A stretch of 34,521 nt of DNA from Burkholderiaceae bacterium (GTDB lineage Bacteria; Pseudomonadota; Gammaproteobacteria; Burkholderiales; Burkholderiaceae_C). Location of the stretch: contig JAFGXB010000222.1 in the NCBI GenBank assembly GCA_016936875.1, forward strand, positions 1 through 34,521. Direction: 5' to 3'. The notes under the pieces are model-generated. The model worked only from the letters and a program-made list of their open reading frames with translations, did no database searches and was not told the DNA's origin. Shown one piece after another: positions 27,501-34,521 of the stretch (position 1 is the stretch's first letter; every line of letters starts with the position of its first letter). The position numbers and the translations under genes are program-made.

Positions 27501-30500
27501 CCACAAGCGCAGCCGCGCCGCATGCCGCGCAGCCCGGTGGAACACACCCTGTGGGCCATCTGGAGCGAGGTGCTGCAGACCAACGACTTCGGCGTGGACG
27601 ATCACTTTTTCGACCTGGGCGGCCACTCGCTCACCCTCACCCAGGTACGCTCGCGCATCCAGGCGCGCTTCGGCCTTGAGCTGCCGCTGGCCGATCTGTT
27701 CACCCACCTGCGCATCACCGAGCTGGCGCAGCACATCGCGCAGCAGCAGCGCGGCAGCGGCCTCGCCGCCGCCATCTCCCCCGTGCGGCGCGACGCACCT
27801 TTGCCCGCCTCGCTGTCGCAACGCCGCATGTGGGTCACCCAGCATTTCCACCCGGAATCGGTCGCCTACAACGTCACCGCGTCCGTCCAGCTTCAAGGGC
27901 CGTTTGACGCCGCCTTGTTCCGCCAGGCCCTTGGCCTGCTCATCGCAAGGCACGAAGCCCTGCGCACCCGGTTTACCCTGGACGATCAGGAGCCGATGCA
28001 GATCATCCTGCCAAGCCTGCCCCCCGCGCTGGAGCACATCGATCTGCGGGCGCTGGAGCCCCATGCGCGCGAACCCGCCGCAAGGCAGGCGGCATCGACC
28101 CTCATGGCACAGCCGTTCGACCTGACCGTCGCTCCCCTCTACCGCGTCTGCATCATGCAGTTGAGCGAAGACGCCCATGTGCTGTTCTGGGTACTGCACC
28201 ACGCCATCGCCGACAACTGGGCGCTGGCCGTGCTCTCGCGCGACGCCATGCAGCTCTACGCCGGCCTATTGCAAGGCCAGACCGACCCGGCCGATATGGG
28301 GCTGCCCCCTCTGCAGATCCAGTACGCCGACTACGCCGCCTGGCAGCGCAGCGCCCCCGTCACCGCGGCGCGCGCAAGCCACCTTGCCTACTGGATGCAA
28401 CGCCTGCAAGGCATGCGCGATCTCCCCCTGCCCACCGATCACCCCCGCCCGGCGCAGCCCAGCTTCGCAGGCAAAACCCTGCACATCGCCCTGCCCGAGC
28501 CCCTCCAGCAAGCCCTGCGCCGCCACTGCGCCCGCCACGGCGTCACGCCCTTCATGCTGCTGCTGGCCAGCTTCAACGTGCTGCTCGCACGCATGACCCG
28601 CAGCACAGACATCGCCGTCGGCGCGCCCATCGCCAACCGTCACCATGCCGCCACCGAACAACTTGTGGGCACGCTGGTCAACACCCTGGTGATGCGCAAC
28701 ACGGTCGAGGCGAGCGCCAGCTTCGACCAGCTCATGCAGCAGGTGCGCCAGACCGCGCTGGACGCCTATGCGCACCAGGACGCGCCGTTCGACGAACTGG
28801 TCGAGCACCTTGCGGCCCAGCGGGCCGACCATCCGCAAGGCCTGGTGCGCGTGCTGTTCAATGTGCTCAACGCCCCCATCGGCAAACTGGCCGACGTGCC
28901 CTTCACCTACACCGCGTTCCACTTCGACCGCGTGGCGGCGCAGTTCGACCTGTCCATCCACATCGACACCGAGTTCACCCAGCGCATTTACCTCGAATAC
29001 GCCACCGAGCTGTTCAGCGCAGAAACCGCCCAGCGCCTGCTCGACAGCTATGTGTTCCTCACCGAACAGTTGCTCGCCCAGCCCGACCGGCCGCTGTCCG
29101 CCCACGCCCTGCTCACCCCGCCGCAGCGCGCCCTGCTTGCCCAGTGGAACGCCACCCAGGCCGACGACCCCGCTCACCGCACCCTGCCCCAATACCTGCA
29201 GCTCGACGCCGCAGACAAGCGCGACCGGCTCGCCCTCACCGACGCCCACGGACGCCATCTGCGCTACGGCGAACTGCACGCCCGCGCCCTCGGCATCGCC
29301 CATCTGCTGCGGCAGCAGGGCATCGGCCGCGGCGACCGCGTGGGGCTCTGCCTGGACCGCCAGGCCGACATGCTCGCCGCCCTGCTGGGCGTCCTGCACG
29401 CCGGCGCGGCCTATGTACCCTTAGACCCCGGATTTCCCATCGAACGGCTGCGTTACATGGCAGGCGACGCGCAGTTGCGCTGCATCCTCACCCAGACCGC
29501 GCTGCTGCCGCTGTTGGCCGACAGCAGCGCGCCACAACGCGCGCTCGACAGTCCCGATCTGGCCGCGCTGCGTGCCAACCTCGCCCCGCCTGCCGATCCC
29601 CTCCGCGACGCCCGGCCGGACGACCCGGCCTACATGATCTACACCTCCGGCTCCACCGGACAGCCCAAGGGCGTGCTCGTCCCGCACCGCGCTGTCGTCA
29701 ACTTTCTGCACAGCATGGCGCGCACGCCCGGCCTGCAGGCGGGTGACGCGCTGCTCGCCGTCACCACCCTGTCCTTCGACATCGCCGTACTCGAACTGCT
29801 GCTGCCCCTGGCCACCGGGGCGCGCGTCGTCCTGGCCGACCACGCACAGGCCCGCGACCCCTACGCCCTGCGCAACCTGCTGCAGAGCAGCGGCGCCACC
29901 GCGCTACAGGCCACGCCGTCCACCTGGCGCATGCTGCTCGAATCCGGCTGGCCCGGCAACCGGCAATTGCGCGCCTTCATCGGCGGCGAAGCCCTGCCCG
30001 CCGATCTCGCCCCACGCCTGCTGTCCACCTGCGCCGAAGTCTGGAATCTGTATGGCCCGACCGAAACCACCGTCTGGTCCACCTGCTGGCGCGTGCAGCC
30101 GCGGCAGCCCATCGTCATCGGGCGGCCCATCGCCAACACCCAGGTCTGGGTACTCGATCCGCAAGGCCAGCCCTGCCCCATCGGCACACCGGGCGAGATC
30201 CACATCGGTGGCGCCGGCGTGGCGCTCGGCTACTTCCAGCGCCCGGAACTCAGCGCCGAGCGCTTCATCCCCGATCCCTTCCGCACCGATGCCGCCGAGC
30301 CGACTCTGCAGACGCTCTACAAAACCGGCGACCTGGGTCGATGGCGGCATGACGGCCAGCTCGAACACCTCGGCCGCCTCGACCATCAAGTCAAGGTGCG
30401 CGGCTTTCGGATCGAGCTGGGCGAAATCGAAACCGCCCTGCGCGCGCAAGCCGGTGTCGCCACCTGCGTGCTCGCCACTTACGCCCCGGCAGCCGACGAC

Positions 30501-30965
30501 GTGCGGCTGGTCGCCTACGTCGTGGCCACGCCCGGCGTTGCCGCCCCGAAGCCTGCCGCATTGCGCCAGGCGCTGCGCGCTCGCCTGCCCGACTACATGG
30601 TGCCGCAACACATCGTGCTGCTCGACGCCCTGCCGCTGCTGCCCAACGGCAAGCTCGACCGCGCCGCGCTGCCTCCGCCCCAACACAGCACGGCCGCGCC
30701 CGAAACGCTCCGCACCGCCAGGCTGCCAGGCACTGCCGAGGAACTCCGCATCGCCGCCATCTGGCGCGATCTGCTGGGCGTGGAGCGCGTACTGCTCACC
30801 GACAATTTTTTCGACCTCGGCGGCCATTCCCTGCTGGCCATGCGCGCGGTCATCGCCATTGAGCAGCAGCTCGGCTGGCACGTTGCCCCGCGCCGCCTGA
30901 TTTTTGAAAGCCTGGGACAACTCGCCCGCCCCAGCGCAACCGCCGCCCAGCGCCAAACGGCCTGA
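24546..30965 (+). CDS. Dimodular nonribosomal peptide synthetase, C-A-T-C-A-T, no thioesterase
   Basis: Two A domains (IFTSGSTGQPKGVMIAH, IYTSGSTGQPKGVLVPH; YKTGDLG; ASGKIDKR, PNGKLDR), two T domains (DDHFFDLGGHSLTL, TDNFFDLGGHSLLAM), two C domains (RFNHVLLDGYG, LHHAIADNWA). Ends about 25 aa after the last T helices. Confidence 0.95.
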   Translation: MSASLTSLSPENAPPQNAPTALFALSQTQQDILLRQELLGSAIYTIGLTISIDGALDVALLERAIQDVAAAEPMLRARVSAAPNDAGPHWQVSSALPWRLHYTDSFAQTGSPPLAAQHAARHIATLKADGIDPAGPALWHMALFRTGPARYEWLLRFNHVLLDGYGVMLVGQGIARRYNALLRGETAALEPGPDYARFVERERNYLQSPRFTRDQAFWQASMPQTDACASASAAPDLQAPPTPVQHRWLVRTSPWQRYLQWAAAQGLSPAQGMIFFLATYLAKVSGQTDILIGMPLHNRKDAIDKHTVGLFTNTLPLLLHASACATLPDLMRALAENTRQVLRHQQYPLDRTLTRQPPRQGVAGMHFDLMVSFEDFDPRTTLGTARLTFAPFSGHPGFAPVAAYIRQYGDAEQLPIDLVLDPRAPAALRHTAFLSERLDQHLAELLAHPDRTLGEHTVLSPKERAALHALQPTARPRPQPQCLHALVSEQARRTPAACAVQFGTVRLRYAELEQAANHLAHTLRGLGVGRDVLVPVMMERRPELVVALLAVLKAGGAYVPLDADVPTERLRRILQDTQAQIVLTQPALHPAIHAASAPQRLHLLDADIRPTAPADPPPDTSTADDLGLVIFTSGSTGQPKGVMIAHRALCNHALWNVEAVTFGPHDRLLQKSALSFDAAVSEFFVPLLCGAAVHLAPPGLQRDLPALLQAVIQHGITHLTLAPSTAKALVDDPALPACTSLRYVQFGGEPLEATLAARFQRLLPHAQLLNFYGPSETTEDSALYVVPGPITQTHGTLPVGRPIDNTRIDVLDAQLRQVPFDVTGEVCIAGDGVARGYLGQDALTAERFLPDPFVTGARLYKTGDLGYWSAEGQLHITGRNDDQIKIRGFRIEIGEIERQLASHPAVAQAAVVPWMASADDPQLAAYVVLRDGQEHTPLSALRQTLQARLPHYMIPGAWQTLPAMPLTASGKIDKRRLPAAQLHAAPQAQPRRMPRSPVEHTLWAIWSEVLQTNDFGVDDHFFDLGGHSLTLTQVRSRIQARFGLELPLADLFTHLRITELAQHIAQQQRGSGLAAAISPVRRDAPLPASLSQRRMWVTQHFHPESVAYNVTASVQLQGPFDAALFRQALGLLIARHEALRTRFTLDDQEPMQIILPSLPPALEHIDLRALEPHAREPAARQAASTLMAQPFDLTVAPLYRVCIMQLSEDAHVLFWVLHHAIADNWALAVLSRDAMQLYAGLLQGQTDPADMGLPPLQIQYADYAAWQRSAPVTAARASHLAYWMQRLQGMRDLPLPTDHPRPAQPSFAGKTLHIALPEPLQQALRRHCARHGVTPFMLLLASFNVLLARMTRSTDIAVGAPIANRHHAATEQLVGTLVNTLVMRNTVEASASFDQLMQQVRQTALDAYAHQDAPFDELVEHLAAQRADHPQGLVRVLFNVLNAPIGKLADVPFTYTAFHFDRVAAQFDLSIHIDTEFTQRIYLEYATELFSAETAQRLLDSYVFLTEQLLAQPDRPLSAHALLTPPQRALLAQWNATQADDPAHRTLPQYLQLDAADKRDRLALTDAHGRHLRYGELHARALGIAHLLRQQGIGRGDRVGLCLDRQADMLAALLGVLHAGAAYVPLDPGFPIERLRYMAGDAQLRCILTQTALLPLLADSSAPQRALDSPDLAALRANLAPPADPLRDARPDDPAYMIYTSGSTGQPKGVLVPHRAVVNFLHSMARTPGLQAGDALLAVTTLSFDIAVLELLLPLATGARVVLADHAQARDPYALRNLLQSSGATALQATPSTWRMLLESGWPGNRQLRAFIGGEALPADLAPRLLSTCAEVWNLYGPTETTVWSTCWRVQPRQPIVIGRPIANTQVWVLDPQGQPCPIGTPGEIHIGGAGVALGYFQRPELSAERFIPDPFRTDAAEPTLQTLYKTGDLGRWRHDGQLEHLGRLDHQVKVRGFRIELGEIETALRAQAGVATCVLATYAPAADDVRLVAYVVATPGVAAPKPAALRQALRARLPDYMVPQHIVLLDALPLLPNGKLDRAALPPPQHSTAAPETLRTARLPGTAEELRIAAIWRDLLGVERVLLTDNFFDLGGHSLLAMRAVIAIEQQLGWHVAPRRLIFESLGQLARPSATAAQRQTA

Positions 30966-31014
30966 GCGCGCTGAACAACGCCGCGATGCCCGCGCCGTGC
31001 AGAGAGCCGCCAAT

Positions 31015-31875
31015 ATGAGCCCGCCCGGCATACCCGCCACCGACGCCCTTGGGCAGACCTTTGCCGCAGTCGGGGCGCAGGCGCGCATCGCCAGCCTGGT
31101 GCCCAGCCTCACCGAAACGCTGATTGCCCTCGGGCTGCAACAACAGCTCGTCGCCCGCACCGGGTTCTGCGTGCATCCACGCGCCGATGTCCGCGCCATT
31201 CCCAAAGTGGGCGGCACCAAAGACGTTCACCTGGACGCCCTGCGCGCACTCCAGCCCACGCATGTGCTGGTCAACATCGACGAAAACACCCGCGACACCG
31301 TGCAAGCGCTGCGGGCGTTCGTGCCTCAGGTCATCGTCACCCACCCGCAAAGCCCGCAAGACAACCTCGACCTGTTCGCGCTGCTCGGCACCACGTTCAG
31401 CGGCGTCCACGGTGTCGCATCACGCGCCGAGGCCTTCCGCCGCAACCTGCTTGCCGTATTGGACGATCTTCACACCAGCCGCTTTGCCGCGCGCAAGGTG
31501 CTTTACCTGATCTGGCGCGCCCCCTGGATGACTGTCGCCCGCGACACCTACATCAGCCGCAGCCTCGCCACCGTCGGCTGGCACACCCTTCCCGACGTGC
31601 TCGGCGGCGACGGCCTGCACCAGCCCGGCAGCACCCGCTACCCAAGCTTCGACTGGTCTGCAGACTGGCTGAACGCGGTGGACTGCGTGCTGCTCTCCAG
31701 CGAACCCTACCGTTTCGGCGCCGCACACGCCAGCGAGGTGCGCACTCTGCTCGCCGCCCGCGACCTGCACCCCGAGGTGCATTGCATCCCCGGAGAGTGG
31801 GCCAGCTGGTATGGCGTGCGCGCCATCGACGGCCTGCGGCAACTCGCCGCCACCGCACGCGCCAAGCATCCCTGA
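31015..31875 (+). CDS. BtuF/helical-backbone metal-receptor-like substrate-binding protein
   Basis: ARIASLVPSLTETLIALGLQQQLVARTGFCVHP...VPKVGGTKDVHLDALRALQPTHVLVNIDEN; no signal peptide visible from either start. Confidence 0.82.
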   Translation: MSPPGIPATDALGQTFAAVGAQARIASLVPSLTETLIALGLQQQLVARTGFCVHPRADVRAIPKVGGTKDVHLDALRALQPTHVLVNIDENTRDTVQALRAFVPQVIVTHPQSPQDNLDLFALLGTTFSGVHGVASRAEAFRRNLLAVLDDLHTSRFAARKVLYLIWRAPWMTVARDTYISRSLATVGWHTLPDVLGGDGLHQPGSTRYPSFDWSADWLNAVDCVLLSSEPYRFGAAHASEVRTLLAARDLHPEVHCIPGEWASWYGVRAIDGLRQLAATARAKHP

Positions 31876-31891
31876 TCCGCGCGAGGAGCGT

Positions 31892-32371
31892 TCACAAACG
31901 CGAGCGCGCAAACACGCTGCGGTGGCGCTGCGCCCCAAACTGCCAGGCCAGCAAGGCAAACCCCACCAGCGGCACCAGCGCATCACTCAGGCCGAACGGA
32001 CTGTCCAAACCCGCCGACTTGCCCAGCAGACCGCCGATGATCCACACCGACGGCCCGATGAGCGCCGCAAGCCGCATGCCCAGCCCGCCCCAGGCGCTGG
32101 CGAAGCCGACCACGGCAAACCCCAGCGCGGCCAGTCCCAGCTGAAACCGCAGCGGGCTGGCCGCCGCCTGCGGCACCCACAGTTGCGCACCCACCCACAG
32201 AAACCCCACGCCAATGGAGCACAACAAAAACCAGCGCAGCACCACTTGCGCCTGGCGCAATTCGTGTGGCGTGCGCGCGCTCATCAGCAGCGACAGGCCG
32301 GCCAGCACCAGCCCGATCAACACCAGGGACAGCGCGCGGTACTCCAGCGCCCAGTGCAAAACCTGCGTCAT
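31892..32371 (-). CDS. Hypothetical multi-TM membrane protein
   Basis: 159 aa, several hydrophobic segments (LVLIGLVLAGLSLLM, WFLLCSIGVGFLWVGA, LGLAALGFAVVGF); convergent with the BtuF-like gene. Confidence 0.65.
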   Translation of the reverse strand: MTQVLHWALEYRALSLVLIGLVLAGLSLLMSARTPHELRQAQVVLRWFLLCSIGVGFLWVGAQLWVPQAAASPLRFQLGLAALGFAVVGFASAWGGLGMRLAALIGPSVWIIGGLLGKSAGLDSPFGLSDALVPLVGFALLAWQFGAQRHRSVFARSRL

Positions 32372-32389
32372 GCCCTCTCCATTGCGTCG

Positions 32390-32947
32390 TCAAAGTTGCG
32401 CATCGCAGCCGGTGCGGTCTTCTATGCCCACATCGAGCGCCACCAGAAAACGCGACACCATGTTGTACGCGGCAATCACCCCCACCAACTCCACCACCTG
32501 CTGTTGCGGCAGCAAGGCGCGGATGGCCGCGAAATGCGCCTCGCTCACCCGCACCCGCCGCGTCATGTCATAGGTGACGGCCATCACCGCGCGCTCCTGC
32601 GGGGAAAACGCCAGGCGATTTTCCACCGCCGCTGGAATGTCATGCAGCAGCGCGAGTTGCTCCGCGCTGCCACCGGCGTCCAGAAAAGGCTGCGTGTGAT
32701 GGATGAATTCGTAGTCCGCCCCGTTGAGCCTTGCCACCACGCAGATGGCGAGTTCACGCAACACAGCGTCGAGCGCGAACTCGCCGCGCACCGCGCCCAG
32801 CAGACCATTCCAGCCCCGCGCAAACGCCGGGCTGTGCAGCAACATGCGATCGAGATTGAGCAACTCGCCGCCGCGCCGCTGCCGAATGGCAGCAACCAGA
32901 TCTTCGGGCTCGGCGTGGTGTGGCGGCAGATAGGCGATACGCGGCAT
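32390..32947 (-). CDS. Carboxymuconolactone decarboxylase family protein
   Basis: MPRIAYLPPHHAEPEDLVAAIRQRRGGELLNLDRMLLHSPAFARGWNGLLGAVRGEFALDAVLRELAICVVARLNGADYEFIHH. Confidence 0.85.
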   Translation of the reverse strand: MPRIAYLPPHHAEPEDLVAAIRQRRGGELLNLDRMLLHSPAFARGWNGLLGAVRGEFALDAVLRELAICVVARLNGADYEFIHHTQPFLDAGGSAEQLALLHDIPAAVENRLAFSPQERAVMAVTYDMTRRVRVSEAHFAAIRALLPQQQVVELVGVIAAYNMVSRFLVALDVGIEDRTGCDAQL

Positions 32948-33104
32948 GATTGATGGAACGCAAAAAATGACACTGGGCTGCAATGTAGCCTCAAACCCGC
33001 CCGCAAGGAAACCTCCAGGCACTCAACACCGGTGCCGTGGAGCCACTTGAAAAGCCTTGCGCGCCGCCGCATGTTGTTTACAGTTCTTTCCGCGAGAAAC
33101 CGCC

Positions 33105-33521
33105 ATGCTCGTCGTCTGCCCCCACTGCGCCACCCTCAACCGCGTTCCCGATGACCGCCTGCAAGACGCCCCCGTCTGCGGGCAGTGCGGCCAGCAAATC
33201 CTGCCGTCTGCGCCCATCCCCCTGACCGACGCCAGCTTTGAACGCTTCATCGCCAAGAGCGAACTGCCGGTGGTGGTGGATTTCTGGGCCGAATGGTGCG
33301 GACCCTGCAAGATGATGGCGCCGCAGTTCGACCAGGCCGCCAAACTGCTGCAGGGCCGCGCCGTGCTGGCCAAAGTCGAAACCGACGCCAATCCGCAAGT
33401 CTCGGTGCGCAACCGCATCCGCAGCATCCCCACCCTGGCGCTGTACCGGGGCGGGCAGGAAGTCAAACGCCAGTCCGGCGCCATGCCGGCGCAGGAACTC
33501 GTGCGCTGGGTCGGGGTGTAA
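33105..33521 (+). CDS. trxC: Thioredoxin TrxC (thioredoxin 2 with N-terminal zinc-ribbon)
   Basis: CPHCATLNRVPDDRLQDAPVCGQCG zinc-binding CxxC pairs; VVVDFWAEWCGPCKMMAPQF. Confidence 0.95.
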   Translation: MLVVCPHCATLNRVPDDRLQDAPVCGQCGQQILPSAPIPLTDASFERFIAKSELPVVVDFWAEWCGPCKMMAPQFDQAAKLLQGRAVLAKVETDANPQVSVRNRIRSIPTLALYRGGQEVKRQSGAMPAQELVRWVGV

Positions 33522-33548
33522 GGACGGCGGCAGAACGCCGCCGCACGT

Positions 33549-34187
33549 TCAGCGCGGCGACTTGGCGGCAGTCCCGGCTCGCTTCGTCGCAGAACGCGCC
33601 GTCTTTTTTACAGCCGGTTTGACAGTCGGCTTCGCGGCCGACTTTGCTGCTGATGTCGATGTCGTTGCCGATGCCGATTTCCCGGCCTCGTCGGCCGCTT
33701 TCGCCGCAGCGTTTGGCGCCGCCGTCCCCTCCTGCATCGCCTTGGTTGCCAGTTCGGTGAACTGCTGCGTCATGGTGTTCCACCACTGCACCGGGTCGAA
33801 CAGTGGCGTCGTTGCAGACTCCGCCTGCCGCTGCGCCTCGGCGGTCGATGTCGCTTCCGCGCCCTGCGCTGCCACCGTTTCCTTCGGCGACGGTTCGGCC
33901 ACCATGCCTTTGGCGAAAGACTGCAAGTCCACATTCATCGACTTGAGTGCGTGCAGGGTCATGCGCTGCACCTCCAGCGCCTGAATCATGTTCTGAGTCA
34001 TGCGCGCGTTGGTTTCCAGCCAGCTCAGCACGGCCTTGAGATCGGTGATCTTCTGCTCAATTTCCTCCACGTCCAGGGTGGGTGCCACCCAGTTGGCGAA
34101 CTGCGACGGCATGCCCGTGCCTTTGAGCATGGTCTGAAAAAATTCCATTCCGGGAATGAAGTCCTTGAACTCCGGGGTCTGTGCCAT
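33549..34187 (-). CDS. PhaM-like polyhydroxyalkanoate granule-associated protein
   Basis: PEFKDFIPGMEFFQTMLKGTG...NWVAPTLDVEEIEQKITDLKAVLSWLETNARMTQNMIQALEVQRMTL; Lys/Ala/Pro-rich C-tail KSAAKPTVKPAVKKTARSATKRAG. Confidence 0.85.
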   Translation of the reverse strand: MAQTPEFKDFIPGMEFFQTMLKGTGMPSQFANWVAPTLDVEEIEQKITDLKAVLSWLETNARMTQNMIQALEVQRMTLHALKSMNVDLQSFAKGMVAEPSPKETVAAQGAEATSTAEAQRQAESATTPLFDPVQWWNTMTQQFTELATKAMQEGTAAPNAAAKAADEAGKSASATTSTSAAKSAAKPTVKPAVKKTARSATKRAGTAAKSPR

Positions 34188-34369
34188 GGCGGTCTCCGCG
34201 CGCGGTGTGCGCTGCGTCTGCAGCATACGCGTGCAGTGCCCGCACGAAAAGCCGTTCCGGCCCGCGGCAGGCCGCATTCCCCCGGCAAAATAGCGCCCAT
34301 GCCGCCGCTCCCAGCCGCCCTCGCCACGCAGCGTCCGCTCGCGCACGGCCGCGTTCCGGGTTGGCACGC

Positions 34370-34521
34370 ATGACGCCGCCTCGGGGTTTGCGTGCGCGCC
34401 CGGGCTGGCTGGCCATCCTGCTGCTCGCCTTGCTCGTGCTCACCCTGCATGGGGCCGCGCTCGACTGGCTCGGCGCCGCCTTTCAGCCCCTCGCCGCAGG
34501 CCGCCTGCCCGAGCCGGTCTA
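34370..34521 (+). CDS. N-terminus of a membrane/secreted protein (possibly DUF3108), truncated by window
   Basis: MTPPRGLRARPGWLAILLLALLVLTLHGAALDWLGAAFQPLAAGRLPEPV: signal/TM segment, open at window edge. Confidence 0.5.
   Translation, partial: MTPPRGLRARPGWLAILLLALLVLTLHGAALDWLGAAFQPLAAGRLPEPV

Noticed and set aside
31811-32953. 380-aa plus-strand ORF
   Set aside because: Antisense to the TM protein and the CMD-family gene; low-complexity.
1-34521. CRISPR array, tRNA or rRNA genes
   Set aside because: No regularly spaced direct repeats and no recognisable tRNA/rRNA sequences seen on reading the window; not verified by tRNAscan or a CRISPR finder.

Overview
GC-rich window, probably from a Thiomonas-like member of the Burkholderiales (lineage inferred from gene content only). 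In order it contains: an exopolysaccharide/glycosyltransferase block on the minus strand; a PhyH-type dioxygenase; the N-terminal half of a split MetH; an AT-rich accessory gene; a copper/periplasm cluster (DUF2946-like, outer-membrane-like protein, PCu(A)C, TlpA-like); kup; hemN; marC; a TSUP/DUF2892/Crp-Fnr cluster; the chromosome-segregation block mnmG-rsmG-parA-hydrolase-parB with two perfect 16-bp parS sites; a Fur-box/hemP operon; a PAS-GGDEF diguanylate cyclase; a two-module NRPS (C-A-T-C-A-T, no TE) followed by a BtuF-like protein; a CMD-family protein; trxC; and a PhaM-like gene. The items most worth follow-up are: (i) a 25-aa predicted membrane microprotein between a Fur-like box and hemP, overlapping hemP by ATGA; (ii) a structured leader with an intrinsic terminator 42 nt before the TSUP gene; (iii) a GTGAC-N4-GTCAC dyad between a Crp/Fnr regulator and DUF2892; (iv) the orphan dimodular NRPS plus a BtuF-like protein without a visible signal peptide; and (v) a dispersed REP-like repeat. 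All calls were made by eye from sequence and the supplied ORFs; no database search was run.
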